A stretch of 64,000 nucleotides of DNA from Lineus longissimus (Eukaryota > Nemertea > Pilidiophora > Heteronemertea > Lineidae), in NCBI RefSeq assembly GCF_910592395.1, contig NC_088308.1:12789001-12853000 (forward strand). The letters run 5' to 3'. The notes under the pieces are model-generated. The model saw only the letters and a list, made by a program, of their open reading frames with translations. It did not search any database and was not told the origin of the DNA. This document shows, one piece after another, positions 21,000 to 35,162 of this stretch (the first letter of the stretch is position 1; every line of letters begins with the position of its first letter). The position numbers and the translations under genes were made by a program.

Positions 21000-22308
21000 A
21001 AACATATCATTTCAGCCGATTCTACTAACCATTAAGCCAACTGACTTTTCTACTAACCATTAAGCCAACTGACTTTTCAAGTTGGTCACACCTTGTCCTT
21101 GTTATCTCTCGCAATACTATCATTGAAAGATCTACTGAAGGGTCAGGGGCTGACGAAGCAGGTGTTGACGAGGATTGCACAATGGCCACCCATGAAGAGA
21201 ATCAGAGAACCTGAGATCTATTAGAACCGGTACGCATAGCAATCCTTTGATTTCAACAAGAAAAGCATGATGAAACTCACCCCAATTTTTGACAAAGCCA
21301 AAACAAGTCTGCCGTGTTGGTGGCTGAATCAACAAGGCACTTTGAATCGAAGTTGATTATGATAAACCAACATCGAGCTACACATCATACCAGTGTCTCA
21401 AGATTTAGAGAGACTGAAATGATTCCTGCCAATGTTCTTACCAGCGACCATATTTGTCATTGGCGGCCATCTTGGAAAGATGGCCTTTTTGAATGCCACC
21501 CTGAGATCCTACATAATCAAGAGGAAATAACGTAGGAGGGACGTTCTTTGGATATAGGTAGCAAGGTCATCCTTGGCTAGTTACTAATAACTTTCCCAAA
21601 AGTTATCGATATTATCTCAAATCGTGGCTGCTGCTTGTTGAATTTGTGCTAAACATACTTGCTTTGGCAGTTTTGCGCTAATTTCTTCACATAAGCCTGT
21701 GATATCTTCCTTTTTCATTGGGTGACTGATTTTTCACAGTTTTGGTCACCTCTGCTCATAGCATTCTCGCAGTAATTTTTGGGAAATATTACATGATCCT
21801 AGGTGCATTTTTCCTTTGTCGAAAATGTGTCCCGACGTCAAATATCATTCACACTGTCAGTCGACGTCGCACGTAATGTCCAACACGTGACGTAGTCTGC
21901 GCTGCAAATCGGGCAAATTTTATTTCTCCTGGAGGTGAGAGTTAACATGCAGCCCGGATATTGACCTCCGCAGAGCATTTTTTATTTCTGAGAGGAACTA
22001 CTTTCGGTCCTAATGCCTATATTAGGCCAAAAAATGAACTAAATCATCATTCGATGCTGTCTTTGGAATAATCAGTCGGAGAATGGTGGTTGTCATGCTA
22101 TTGAAATAGATTTTGATGTGGGTGAAATTTGGTTGTCAAGGTAAAAGTTGTCATTTTTCAAAAACTTTGTTTGAATGATGCCACCTTGGCCTGGGAGTAA
22201 TACCCTCCTAAGTTATTTCCTCTTGACGTAGTCCAATACACGGTGCATGCACCATAGCGACTTTACTTTCTGCAACTGGACGGCTCAGAACATGTAAAGT
22301 ATCTATCT
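21000..22308. other. No gene recognised
   Basis: The first few hundred bases may still be BEL/Pao remnant. Beyond about 21540 the sequence is AT-rich and without coding signals. No upstream exon of the ABCC gene was found here. Confidence 0.45.
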
Positions 22309-22316
22309 ATTTATTA

Positions 22317-22525
22317 AGCCGCTGTGGACTAGTGGCTTGGACTATCGACTAGCGGTCAAGAGGTCCCTTGTTCGAACCTCACAGTTGGCGCGAGTCTTTA
22401 GGCAGGCCTCTTTGTCTTACTTGCCTTACTCCGCCCAGGTAAAAATGGGTACCCGTCAGAAATGCTCTTGATTGCAGCATTGATTGAGGTCAGAAATGCT
22501 CTTGATTGTAGCGCTGTTTGAGCAG
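22317..22525 (+). mobile_element. tRNA-derived SINE with a Nin-like central domain
   Basis: The 5' part is tRNA-like, with box A TGGACTAGTGG (22325-22335) and box B GTTCGAACCTC (22370-22380) about 45 bp apart. The core ACTCCGCCCAGGTAAAAATG then GGTACCC (about 22429-22455) resembles the conserved Nin domain reported from SINEs of molluscs and other invertebrates. After it, GTCAGAAATGCTCTTGATTG occurs twice in tandem. The 3' tail and target duplication are not clear. It lies upstream of the ABCC exons on the same strand. Confidence 0.72.
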
Positions 22526-22854
22526 CTCATCTGAGTTTACTGAAAAGTTTCAGGATAGACCGGGGTTAACGTTTGAAGTCGGATGACACCTCTGCCACAG
22601 TTGATATATGAGACTATAAACCCAAAACTTTTTTAACTATAAAAACTTTATCTCACTTCTATGCAAAGGAACTAACCACACAGTAATAAGCTCACAGTCG
22701 GTATATACCCTTTCAAAAGTCACACTTCAAGAGGTTGATCATCAAATTATGAAATAATTTTAAGCCTTACTAAGATATCATTGCCTTGTGTCCATCTTTC
22801 ACACTCACTCCAACAGATAATAGCCAAGGCAGTCTTCAAATTGACCGGCCAGGT

Positions 22855-23325
22855 CAATTTCTAGTTAGTGACTTGTTTTTGAATATATTTTTATGGTAGG
22901 CACTCCGAGCAAGGATACATCACATATCTTACGGATTTTTGATTTGACCTACTTTTCAAGGTCACAGATGGCCATTTGAGTGTAACAGTGGCACATTTCT
23001 TAACTGCTAAAGCTAACAACTTGAAGCTTAGTACACATGACCATCTAGGTCAAATAACTTCTGACATCGAATTTCGGTCCAATGTGATTCTCGACTTGCC
23101 CACCAGGGAGCCAAAATTTAAAAGGTAAAAAATGCATTTTTTCTCGTTTAGTAGTGACTTGTTTTCAATAATATTTTTATAGTAGGTACTCCAAGCAAGG
23201 ATACATCGCAGGTCATGTCAATTTTGATTCGACCAATATACTATACGTGTAGCATGTTTCTTTACCAGTTTGAATTCGTAACCACCAAATATCTAGACGC
23301 TGAGCACAATGGCCCCTGGCCTTTC
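22855..23325. repeat. Dispersed repeat family A, copy 2 (5'-truncated)
   Basis: It carries the monomer phrases AGTGACTTGTTTT, AAGGATACATCACATATC, TTTTCAAGGTCACAGA, CTTAACTGCTAAAGCT and TTCTCGACTTGCCCACC. It ends with CTGAGCACAATGGCCCCTGG (to about 23320), the shared right end of the family. It lies about 350 bp upstream of the first ABCC exon, within the presumed intron. Confidence 0.8.
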
Positions 23326-23626
23326 TATTTATGTCTAGTTGCTTTGGTCTACTCCAGGTAGCCAAGCAAGGATTTCCTGTACATACCCTCCCTTACTGGG
23401 ATTATTATTCATGTTGCTATGTCACATCATGGTTGAGTCATTTATAACAATATCAAAAAATAATGCACAGCCCCCTATTTAAAACCAGTGCCGCTGATTG
23501 GTATGCTGATACCCTATTGCCTTTCAACTATGACTATCACCAGATGACAGATTGAATAAAGATGAACAGATATTCAGACCTTTGGGTGCTGAATTCATTC
23601 CCAGTTTATAAGCTCAAGTAGACTGA

Positions 23627-23959
<333 letters not shown>

Positions 23960-24266
23960 TAAAGCCTTTAAGAAAGGGAACCAACTTTAATGACTCCTTA
24001 CTTCTTTTGACTGAAGAACAGCTTTTAGACAACCTTCCAGTCAAACAAACTAGCCAGGACGACACTTAGTCTCTCCCATTTGAGTCCTTTCGTAGCTGCC
24101 TGTGAACACTCCCTGGAAGACTGTGATGACAAAACACCCTCACCTAGGACATGTTCATGGAAAGGAGGTTAAAGTGGAATTCCCATTAGACAACTTTAAA
24201 TTTCGTTTCATTGACCGACTTGCATTTCCTTTGCTTCTGTCTCTGATCAATGTCATTCTTTTTCAG

Positions 24267-24387
24267 AATCATGTTGCTCAGTGACGGCCAGATTGTTGAA
24301 TTTGATTCTCCTACAGAGCTTTTAAAGAAAGTGAATGGTGCATTCTACAATATGGCTAAGGATGCTGGATTGGTGTCGAACTTTTAA
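24267..24387 (+). CDS. ABCC/MRP-type transporter, terminal exon
   Basis: The acceptor CTTTTTCAG at 24258-24266 follows a 395 bp intron. Joined in frame to the preceding exon, it encodes IMLLSDGQIVEFDSPTELLK and ends FYNMAKDAGLVSNF before TAA (24385-24387). The MAKDAGL tail closely resembles the C-terminus of vertebrate MRP1 (ABCC1) as I recall it, so an MRP1/2/3/6-like clade is likely. I would not assign a one-to-one orthologue from two exons. The following sequence is presumably the 3' UTR; no early AATAAA is obvious. Confidence 0.92.
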
Positions 24388-25792
24388 AGATGGTGGATTG
24401 TATTCTATATGCTGGCAACAAGCTGGCTCATGATCATATGGACATTTCTAATTTATGTTGTGAGTAAGGATGGTCTTTGCAAGACCAAGCAATTGTTTAG
24501 GCTTCTATCATAAGGTCACTATCAAAAAATATTTATGTATCTTGTATTCATACACTATATTCCTACATATCTGGTCTCCCATGGTTTGTTTCTTGACGTA
24601 GAATGCCCACCACTACACTAGTTGCAGTTGTCAGGGAGAGGGGTAAGACAGGTTCACTGTGTCTGGAGGGTATCTGAATAGGCTAGAGGGGTATTGTAAT
24701 CAGGTGCGATGGTTGTCTATCTGTCTGCACATCCACCCAGTTATTGGTTTACATCGATTTCCAGGAGAATTATCTGGACCTTTGTCAAGCAGGGTTGAAC
24801 ACTTTGAAACTAGCATGTGGGCTAATGCAGGTGAGGATGAGGCAAGGTCAGTCATAATGGCATCAGCATTGGCCATTAGGTATATCTCCTGATACTATTT
24901 CAAAGCGGTATCATTATTACAGTTTTGAAAGTGGAGCCTTTATAGTGTTTTTGGTAGCCAAGGCCAGTACTCAGTTTGATCTGTGATAGCATACACAATC
25001 AATAATGTGCTGTGACAAGTAGAACAACTTATATATCAAGCTATGAGCAAAGTTTTGTTTAAAGTTCAATCATATTATGCAAAGCACAAATGTAGTTTCC
25101 TCTTTGACTGCTAAATTGCCTATTTATTCTGGTTTTAAATGGATAATACCTGATAAGCTAAAATAGGTGCTGTGAACTGCTACCAAACTAAACAAACAAA
25201 CCGGAACACCGCAATTATCTTCAATTAAGGGATAGAGGTAAGAATGGAATTTATGTTTGGAGCCTAATAATATTTCTGAATCAAATTATCTCCAAATTAT
25301 TAAAACATGGAATGAATGGTAAATTCACATTTGGCATACTTTACAAGTAATACATATAATACTGGTACTGGGCCACTGCACTGATCGCACAGTACATGCA
25401 TAAAAAAAGAGTTTGTGAACAGAGATCTTAAAATCACACAGCTTCTGGTAGCCCTATACATGCTTCCCGAAATTGGTGGCTTGCATTGGAACTAACTTTT
25501 TCCCCATTGTCCGTCATTAAAGGCATTCAAGTGTGTTGGTCAACCATGACTATCTCCTTTGTCTCTCCACCATAAGGCCTAGTTTCCCCTTATGACATCA
25601 CTATTTCGGACACTCAGCGCCCCATTTCTGGAAAGGTGTATAAAACTGCTAAACATTTATTATGAGTATAGAACATGTTTATCATTTATGAATTGGTGGG
25701 TGTATAATATTAGAGAGCTAGCTTATACAACCTTCATCACCATCTTAGCATACACTCACAGATTTTGGATCAGTCTATCACTACATTATTTT
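24388..25792. other. 3' UTR and intergenic sequence; no further gene recognised
   Basis: AT-rich sequence downstream of the ABCC stop. It contains only short frames without domain motifs and no repeat structure that I could define. Confidence 0.5.
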
Positions 25793-26346
25793 TTATACCC
25801 CCGCCAACGAGTTGGTGGGGGTATACTGTTTTGCACTCGTCCGTGCGTCCGTGCGTGCGTCGGTGCGTGGGTCCGTGCGCCCGTCCGTCTGTCCAGAGTG
25901 ATTGAATGAAAACCACTGCATGGAACAAATATGTTTTTATTGTGGAAACTCACCATGAGTGGGAGGTCGCATGGTATGGTATTCAATGTCGTCATGCATC
26001 CAATATGGCTTCAAGGGCTGCCATCTTGATTTTTGTGGCGACGCCCATTTTCATTTCCGCTCATTTAAAAGAGAACCAGGGCACCCATTCATCTCATATT
26101 TCTAGGGAAGGTTCGTACCAGGTTGCCGATGGTTGGTATTGAAAATGGTCGTCGCCACTTATCCAATATGGCCGCCAGGGGCAGCCATCTTGATTTTCGT
26201 TTCCGCTCATTTAAAAGAGAACCAGTGCGCCGATTGATCAGATATTTCTAGGGAAGGTTCGTACCAGGTTGCCGATGGTTCGTAAAAACATCTTTTCACC
26301 TAGCCACGACCACTGCTATACTCCCACGGCCGGGGTATCATGAGTG
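25793..26346 (+). mobile_element. Dispersed element family D (hairpin, CCGT-rich tract, 3' hairpin)
   Basis: It begins with a hairpin, ATACCCCCGCCAACGAG then TTGGTGGGGGTAT, and passes into a CGTCCGTGCGTCCGTGCG-type short tandem tract (25838-25895). A core follows in which GGGAAGGTTCGTACCAGGTT occurs twice (about 26103 and 26253). It ends near ATACTCCCACGGCCGGGGTA (26314-26333). The right end is the inverted counterpart of the left ATACCCC. The palindrome TGATTGCTCGCAATCA follows at 26345. It has no ORF. The layout resembles families A and C in this window. Confidence 0.7.
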
Positions 26347-27447
26347 ATTGCTCGCAATCACTGTATATTTTCTTACAGTTAGCTGCTGGCTCTCTGAATA
26401 AAACATTTTCTAAAAAGGAAATTTGGGCACTCTCTTGGACTGCTGTGATATATTTAATTAAAAAACAAGAGAATCTCAAAGCCTGGCATATACAACACTG
26501 AGTACTCTCCCCAGGTGGAAATGAGAAAAAATTCGCTAGGTCAGATGAAATGTTCTCCCCAGAATTGGCAGAATCCAAATTAAAGGTGGGTGCCATGTAA
26601 GCCATACTGAATATTGGATCGCACCTAAGACCTAACTTTAGAGAACTCTGACCAGTCCGTACGTTAAGAGCCCAAACAGTTGGGTCCTAACATACGTAAA
26701 TTGCTTTTTTTCTAGAGGAGAGCCCCAAGACCTTTCCCCTGTTTCCAAGATTGCACCTTGGTGGGATTGTTCCCTACCCTTTCCCAAATTTCAGGATCCA
26801 CCACTAAACTACAGGTACACCAAAGCAACTCACAAATTGGTGAAATTGAAAAAAAGATATGCGAAGTTGTGAACTCCATAAGTCATCCCCATTTTCCAAA
26901 GAAATAATATATGTGACCCACCATGGCGAAATGAGTCCCGTGTCGCACAGAAGATGAGCCTAAAATGACACCAGAACATAATAGAAGAAATTGATATGCT
27001 CAGATTTCACGAAAGGCAGACAATAGTAAAATGAACAACCAGTCTGTCTCAACCTGTCAAGCTCAGAGCGACATGCAACTCATTTTGTTATGGCGGGTCA
27101 CATATATTGAAATTGACTACAATAGACTTGCATCGCATTCTTTCATATGATATGACTTTATTAAATCAAACATCGCATAAACCATGATGATGGAGAAGGA
27201 AGGGAAAGTGTGTTTGGATTTAGCATAACATATTCATAGCCAGGTCAATTCAAATTGTCAAACAATTTGTTTATGTAATTATCAATTACTATTAGAATGT
27301 CTCCTTTTCAAGGATGGAGACATTCATAATGGTTTATTACATCATTTTACAAATTAAGTACCCTCAGTACAATAATTCATGTACACAGTGCCCCAGCATA
27401 AACAAGCTGATAAAAATAATAACAACACAAAAACAAGGCTACATGTA
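26347..27447. other. No gene recognised
   Basis: One 101-codon minus-strand frame (26300-26605) has no recognisable domain. GGCGGGTCACATATATTG (27092) loosely mirrors ATATATGTGACCCACCATGG (26907), so 26907-27109 may be a small inverted-repeat element. Confidence 0.4.
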
Positions 27448-28866
<1,419 letters not shown>

Positions 28867-29276
28867 TAACTACAAACATGACAAAGGCCAATGTTTCTTA
28901 GTGGAAAGTCCATATTTTGTACAGTCTCCCAGCCTATAACTGTACAAATGTATTATGTTGTAAAAAAAGTTCGTGAACATTCATCGATGCTGGGAAAAAT
29001 TATCCAAAGAAGTTTAAAAACTTTTGATTACATCATAATGGTGAAAATAGTCCAGGTATTTTCGAATCAATCTAGATTTTTCTTCAGCTAGAGTCTAATG
29101 TCACTGATCGGAAGTTATGTCAGAGAGCGTACATGCGCTCTGACGAGCTTGGTGTAAATCTGAGGCAGCTGGTGTCTCCCCCTGTCTCTGTTCAACTCGA
29201 CTGTAGGGCACAGATATAAATGGCCTATTTAACTCCCCTCTGGAACGATCATCTATGGCCCCTTTCAAGAACCTTA

Positions 29277-29785
29277 ATAGTAGAAGTAAAACTGGATACC
29301 GTCACTGTAGTTTACAACAATGTCCATCGGTCCCTATTGTTGGGCTGATGTGTTGCTCCACCGACGCGCGTTTCTGCCCCTCTAGGCTTCATCAGGGTGG
29401 CTGGGGTTGACTTGCATCTGTCTTGTCCGAAGTTCACAGTGTGAATGACATCATGACTCAGGGGTGGTTTCTCAATGACGTTGTGACGTTATAGACTTTG
29501 TTGTGACTCTGTTGTTGAAACATTCTGTTGTAGTCAAGCAGATGGGCTGTCCAAATGGCACAATATGTTGAGAAGTACAGGATCAACCGATGATACACAC
29601 GGACTAGACAATAAAATCAGAATAGTAGAAGTAAAACTGGATACCGTCACTGTAGTTTACAACAATGTCCATCGGTCCCTATTGTTTGGCTGATGTGTTG
29701 CTCCACCGACGCGCGTTTCTGCCCCTCTAGGCTTCATCAGGGTGGCTGGGGTTGACTTGCATCTGTCTTGTTCGAAGTTCACAAG
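29277..29785 (-). repeat. ~160 bp direct duplication within the Penelope 3' region
   Basis: A block starting AATAGTAGAAGTAAAACTGG and ending TTGACTTGCATCTGTCTTG then TTCGAAGTTCACA-like bases occurs at 29277-29440 and again at 29623-29785 with very few changes, separated by about 180 bp of other sequence. It covers the end of the endonuclease frame and the 3' UTR. This suggests two overlapping insertions or an unequal exchange. Confidence 0.85.
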
Positions 29786-31925
29786 AACCTTGGCATCTTT
29801 CATGTCAATGCTGTGATTCGGGCATACCTTGTGGATATGATGCGCCACTTCTGAGTTGCTGACTGAACTGGGGCGCCTGTGCTCACCGAATCTGGTCTAG
29901 AGAGCACATAATCTGGATTGATGGTCTCCTCTTTCTTAGATTTGTCATTCGGAGCAACAAGAACCTGTCTCAGTGTGTTGGTTGGTTTGAAACAGGTTTG
30001 TACACCTTTAGCTTTGAAGACCCATTATAGTGTCTCTGACAGGCCTTTCAAGGAGGGTATGATGGCAAGACCCTTGCTCCTTCCTACTATAGTAGCTGTG
30101 TCAGTCAGAGAGGAGGGCTCTCGCACGACTGGTGTTGACTGTTTCACTCTGTCTATCTCTGTCTATGGCCAACGTGGGTACCCACAATTTTGAAAAGCTG
30201 AAGACACGTCGGCGATCTCGTCATCTAAGTCTTCCTTATCGGTGATGACGGATTCAGCCTGGTGAAACAGGGAGCATATTATCCCGGGGGTGATTGGAAC
30301 CAAAGTTCAAATACTGGTCCGTACGTGTTGGTTTATGATATATATTGACTTTCAAGTGTTTGTCTGGCTTGCGAATGGTAAGTGTATCAAGGAAAGCGAT
30401 AGAATTGTCCTCCTCTGCTTCAGTGGTGAAATTAATGTCTGGATCGAGTGAGTTCAGATGGTCTGTGAACTCATGTGCGTAATAACGTTTGACTTGGCAG
30501 TCTGTGTCGTCTATGTGTCGAAACCACCAACCAGGGTGTGGGGAGCCGTTTCGAGTGCTCGTTGTTTCAAATCCTCTAAATAAAAGTTACAGACAATTGG
30601 GGACACTGGTGAACCCATGGCAGCGCCATGTATTTGTCTGTAGTAGATCCCATTAAATACAAAGTAGGACGTTTCTAGGCACAGGTTCAGCAGGTGAGTG
30701 ATCTGGTTGGGATTAAGATCAGTTCTATCCGATTGACTGTGGTCATCATCAAATATCTGGAGAATGATCTCAAGTGCTTTGTCTACAGGTACGGATGTGA
30801 ACAGGGTGGTCACATCATAGGAGCACAATTCTTCATTTTCGTCTATGAGTCTATGTTGTCCTTGAGTTTCTCAACAAAGTCTTTGGAATTCTTCACGTGA
30901 TGTGGCGTGTGGCCTACCAGTGGGGATAGTACGGACGCCAGATGTTTGGCAGCACTGTAAGTGTTTGAGCCAATACTGCTAACAATAGGCCTGAGTGGTC
31001 TGGAGGCCTTATGAATTTTCGGTAATCCATGGAACTTACATGGCGCCTCAGTAGTTGGATACAATTTTCTGTATTGGGGTCTGTTGATACCTCCCTCTTG
31101 CTCAATGGCGCTTAGTAGTGTCACAAGTTTTGCCTTATACAACGAGGTGGGGTTACGTTTTTATCGTAAGTCTTCATGTCAGCTAGTAGATCCAAACACT
31201 CTCTTTATATTCGGACCTGTTTAAGATAACTAAACACATTCCCTTGTCGGCTGGGAGGATCTAATACTATCCTCTTTTCTCAAAGTTTCTAGAGGTGTAG
31301 TATTCAAATCAGGTTTAGACCTAGGGGCGCTCTAACAAGCCCACCACCTTAGCCTCTAGATCGTATGCATCTGCAGAGTTGAGATTACTGCACCCAGATT
31401 CTGTTGTCATAATAATGTCCACCACCGAGACTTCCGGTTTCGAAGTGGCAAAGTTCTGACCTTTAACCAGCACAGATAGCTCAGTGTCATTCAATAGGCG
31501 ACTCGAACAATTTATTTCACCCACTTGTTGATGCATTCCTGTGGCAGTGTCGGAGTTTTTGTGCGCCCATCCTTGTCATATGGTATGTTCCTTTAGCTAT
31601 GACTGCGCCGTCTGAGCTTTTATCACGTTTTGTATATCCTCCGGAAGTTTACTTTCAGAACCCAAAAATAACATCATAGACAATCTTTGTTTGTGTTAAA
31701 AAATGTCAGTTTGTGGTTAATTTGACTGATACGCACGCCGAGCAGGGATTTCTCTGCCCTTCTTAGAATATTGTCCGCCTTTGTTCCCTGAACCGTGCTT
31801 GAAAGTCGTAAGCTTGTCGGAATAATCCCCTTGTGCTTACAATGTAGACTAAAGCGTAGATGATTTCTATAACGAGCAATTTTCTTGCCGTTCGATTCCA
31901 AAGATCTCTGGGAAAAGTAATCCAA
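29660..31925 (-). pseudogene. Penelope-like RT and GIY-YIG endonuclease, broken
   Basis: Read from the right, the N-terminal region appears first (IARYRNHLRFSLHCKHKGII, then ILRRAEKSLLGVRI; 31925-31674). A conserved block with NFATSKPEVSVVDII follows (31536-31321). RT has FHGLPKIHKASRPLRPIVSS (about 31020), SYDVTTLFTSVPVDKALEII (about 30820), GAAMGSPVSPIV and a polymerase box read as IDDTD (about 30500). Near 29848-29700 a C-terminal block (HHIHKVCPNHSIDMKDAKVL) matches the end of the GIY-YIG endonuclease domain usual in this order. Frameshifts and stops lie between every block. The endonuclease catalytic GIY/YIG pair itself was not seen. Confidence 0.82.
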
Positions 31926-32587
31926 AGTAGTTTAAAAACTTTTGATCACAGCATGATAGCGAAAATAGTCCAGAACTTTTCGAATCAATTTAGATTCTTC
32001 ATCAGCTAGAGTCTAATGTCACCGATTGGAAGTTACGTCAGAGCGCATGGGCTCTGAAGAGCTTGGTGTAAATCTGAGGCAGCTCTTGATAGGCAAGTCT
32101 TGATAGGGACCATAGGTGGTTCGAGAGGGGTGTTAAAGTGGCCATTTATATCCGTGCTCTACAGCCGACCCTGAACAGAGATGGGGGGAGATACCAGCTG
32201 CCCCATATTTACACCAAACTCGTCAGAGCGCATGTTCGCTCTCTGACCTCACTTCCGATCAGTGACATTAGACTCTAGCTGACGAAAAACCTAGACCTAT
32301 TTTCACCATTGTGCTGTGATCAAAAGCTTTTAAACTACTTTGGATGTTGTAAAAACATTGGAAATTCAGCTATTTTCTTGGCTTTATTTCTCTCATAACA
32401 GTCAATCAAACTTTAAAGATTGTGGTTTACAAACACATGGCACACTCCATTAAATGTATAATTAACCACTACTCTATTTCAATAGCATCAAATCACTGCA
32501 TTGTTTTTTGAGCATTCTGACAATTAGTAATAGCAATTGTAGAATTATATACTGAAGTTATAGCAACAGGCAACAACCAATTACGGG

Positions 32588-33784
32588 ACTTTCACTAGTG
32601 AAAGCATAGTGAGATGATATCTATGACGTCTTAGAGAATGGTAATAAAGTGTTGAAATGGTTGGCTCAACTCTTGAATGATGAAATTTGAGCGACTTCAA
32701 CAGGCAGACATTGCATTGAAAAACTCCAAAAAATATTCTATGCCGATCTACTTACTCCTCATGTATCCATTGTTCTCCAAATCAGATCACAAATAGTCAT
32801 TAAAAGCGCACAAAAATCCAAACCACCCAACGAGCACCACTGATGTGACAAAATGGCGAAAAGCTTTTTCATCCTGTAAGATCCGTCGTGAACACAGCCT
32901 GCTGTGATATCACAATCAACCAAATATAGACACCCGATGACACAAACTTCCAAACCAGAAACTTCTTGTGAGAACTTTGCCAACCCAACCTGTTTCTGGC
33001 TAACTGTGCAATAACTTTGGATGACATCAACTGTACGCTCACAATGAAATGTTTCGTTCTGTACGCCGGATTAAATTTTATCTTATACCAAATGGCATCA
33101 AATTGCACCCACCTAAGAACTAGTCTTTGTTGCGTGACTGGTTCGAGTCAATTTTTTTTTTTTTTTTAGACATAATTTTGATTTTTTAACTAAAGTATTT
33201 ACAGGTTACGGAAAGATACAAGCCCAGGGCTGACGCAATGCATTATTAGCTCTGGTCAATGTTTGCAAGTACAGTTGGGCAGTTCGGCAAGTATTTCAAT
33301 CGTTCTTGAATTCGGATAAAGAAACAAACCTTGTCTACTTTGTCCATTCAAAGCTGATGTCCCAACGATAGACATTGACCGGATTCGAAATGTCCTGCCG
33401 GTTAAGAGTTTACTACAAGTACCGTAGGACTAGGAGAGCGTGCAATATCTATATTTGGTTGATTGTGATGTCACAGCAGGCTGTGTTCATGATGGATCTT
33501 ACAGGATGAAAAAGCTTTTCACCATTTTGTCACATCAGTGGTACTTGTTGGGTGGTTGGGTTTTTTGTGCACTTTTAATGACTATTTGTGATCCGATTGC
33601 AGAACAATGGATACATGAGGAGTAACTTAAGAGTAAGTAGCTCAGTATAGAATAGTTCTTGCATGCACTGTCTGCCTGTTGAAATCACTCAAATTTCACC
33701 ATTCAAGAGTTGAGCCGACCAAGTTTCAACACTTTATGACCACTCTCTAAGATGTCATAGATATCATATCACTGTGGTGAAAGC
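32588..33784. mobile_element. Non-autonomous element with ~340 bp inverted repeats
   Basis: The arm 32588-32928 is the reverse complement, with modest divergence, of 33450-33784. For example GATATCTATGACGTCTTAGA (32617) pairs with TCTAAGATGTCATAGATATC near 33750, and CCTGCTGTGATATCACAATC with GATTGTGATGTCACAGCAGG. About 520 bp of unrelated sequence without an ORF lies between. The outer ends are near CTTTCAC...GTGAAAG. No target duplication was identified. Transcribed through, it would form a long hairpin. Confidence 0.82.
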
Positions 33785-34534
33785 TAACATGTTGTAGGGG
33801 CAGATTTACATTACAGAAACATAAACTGAGTCAAATTCATACACAATTTCTCAGTACCTGCACATAAAAGTTGCCACAATCATAACATTTTCAGTCCCAA
33901 GGGGTATACGTTGCCCCTGCCCAGGTGCTTCTTTAACAACAGACAGCCTGTTTTGGAAGTTCTAATTTACCGTTGTGTGGTGTGGCTTATTATCATAATG
34001 CAACTTCGTAAGCGAGGAGCGCCACTATCAGTGCTGAGACAAGCCTGGCTCCTGGGCGAGAAATTTCCCAAAGTTTTTGGGCGGGAATAATTTTCCTGCG
34101 CAAGATGTGATCATAATGAGAGAGTAAAGTTAACCCGCCTGGTTAGTGCCCGTGTTAAGTGTGAAGTGGGGTGGGGGATGGGGTGTGCAATCACTGTCCT
34201 ATATTTACAGGTGTATTATCTCTTTATTACTGCATTAGGGGCAGGAAACCTCAACTATCTTGTTATCCAGGATCTCAATTCAGGCACAGGTTGTTGTTGT
34301 TGTTTTCTTTTGGGGGGGGGCAACCTGCTGCGTGATCTTGCTTCAAAAAACTTCATTCAGTGATGTACAGCTTGATTCCCATAATAAAATACAGTATATT
34401 ATAGTGCCCTGTCTAAGCTCTAGGCTTGCTCCAGGGCACTGTACAGAGTTTCAAGCATTTTAAAATGTCTATATGTAAATAATAATTAAGTCCATTTTAG
34501 TTAAAAGTGTCCATACTAAAAGTGTCCAAAAGGG

Positions 34535-35030
34535 TTAAATGTCAAAAGCTGATTTAAAAAGGTGGGTTTTTAAAGCACGACTAAAAGATTTGGAGTCATT
34601 TGTCACAGCAAAATCTTCCGGCAGAGAGTTCCACAAGTACGGACCACTACATTGAAACGAACGATGACCATTTTGGTTTTTTGTCCTTGGAATAATTAAT
34701 CTATGTTTGAATTGTGAGGGCAGTGGCCTAGTTGGCTGGTAAAGATTGACTAGTTCGGATAAATATGATGGTGCTGTGCCATGAAGTGCGCGGTAAACAT
34801 GCAATAAAACCTTGAATAAAATTCTATATTTGACTGGCAGCCAATGTAGTGATTTTAAAACTGGAGTGATGTGTTCATTTCGTTTGGTTCTCGTAATAAT
34901 CCTGGCTGCCATATTTTGAACCCGTTGGAGTCGGCTTATTGTTGTGTCAGGCAGACCATATAGCAAGGCATTGCAATAATCCAAACGGGATGTAACAAGT
35001 CCATGAATGAGAAACTTTGTTGCACTGGGA
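34535..35030 (-). pseudogene. 5'-truncated LINE (CR1/L2-like), C-terminal end of reverse transcriptase
   Basis: The 149-codon frame, extendable to about 35030 as [20 protein letters not shown], is the standard post-palm domain of CR1/L2/Jockey-group RTs: [48 protein letters not shown], then [10 protein letters not shown] and [10 protein letters not shown]. It is uninterrupted. The usual 5' truncation explains the absence of endonuclease and RT core. Its 3' UTR probably continues left to about 34370. The 32 bp at 33953 and 35125 are inverted copies of each other (GGAAGTTCTAATTTACCG), so the LINE piece may sit inside a larger TIR element. Confidence 0.85.
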
Positions 35031-35162
35031 GTCAGAGATTACAGGTGATTTCTAGGCCACGTGCTTGATGTAAATGAAAACAAACCCTCTCATTGGTCAA
35101 TTGCTTCAGTAATCATCGAAAATTTCCGAACCACACCACGAGACGGTAAATTAGAACTTCCG

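Larger units (their letters stand above)
28989..32346 (-). mobile_element. Penelope-like element with pLTR-type terminal repeats
   Basis: RT and endonuclease remnants on the minus strand are framed by related ~200-250 bp blocks. One is at 28989-29260. A second, in the same orientation, is at 31909-32110. A third, in the opposite orientation, is at 32112-32346, forming a palindrome with the second. All share CAGCTAGAGTCTAATGTCAC and GAGCTTGGTGTAAATCTGAG-like phrases. Mixed direct and inverted long terminal blocks are a hallmark of Penelope-like elements. The 5' end of the element is to the right. Confidence 0.85.

Noticed and set aside
22317-22395. Functional tRNA gene
   Set aside because: Box A and box B are present, but the cloverleaf stems do not close and the sequence continues into a SINE core.
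24659-24892. 77-codon frame downstream of the ABCC stop as an extra exon
   Set aside because: The ABCC reading frame already terminates with the expected C-terminal tail, and no splice signals or domain support this frame.
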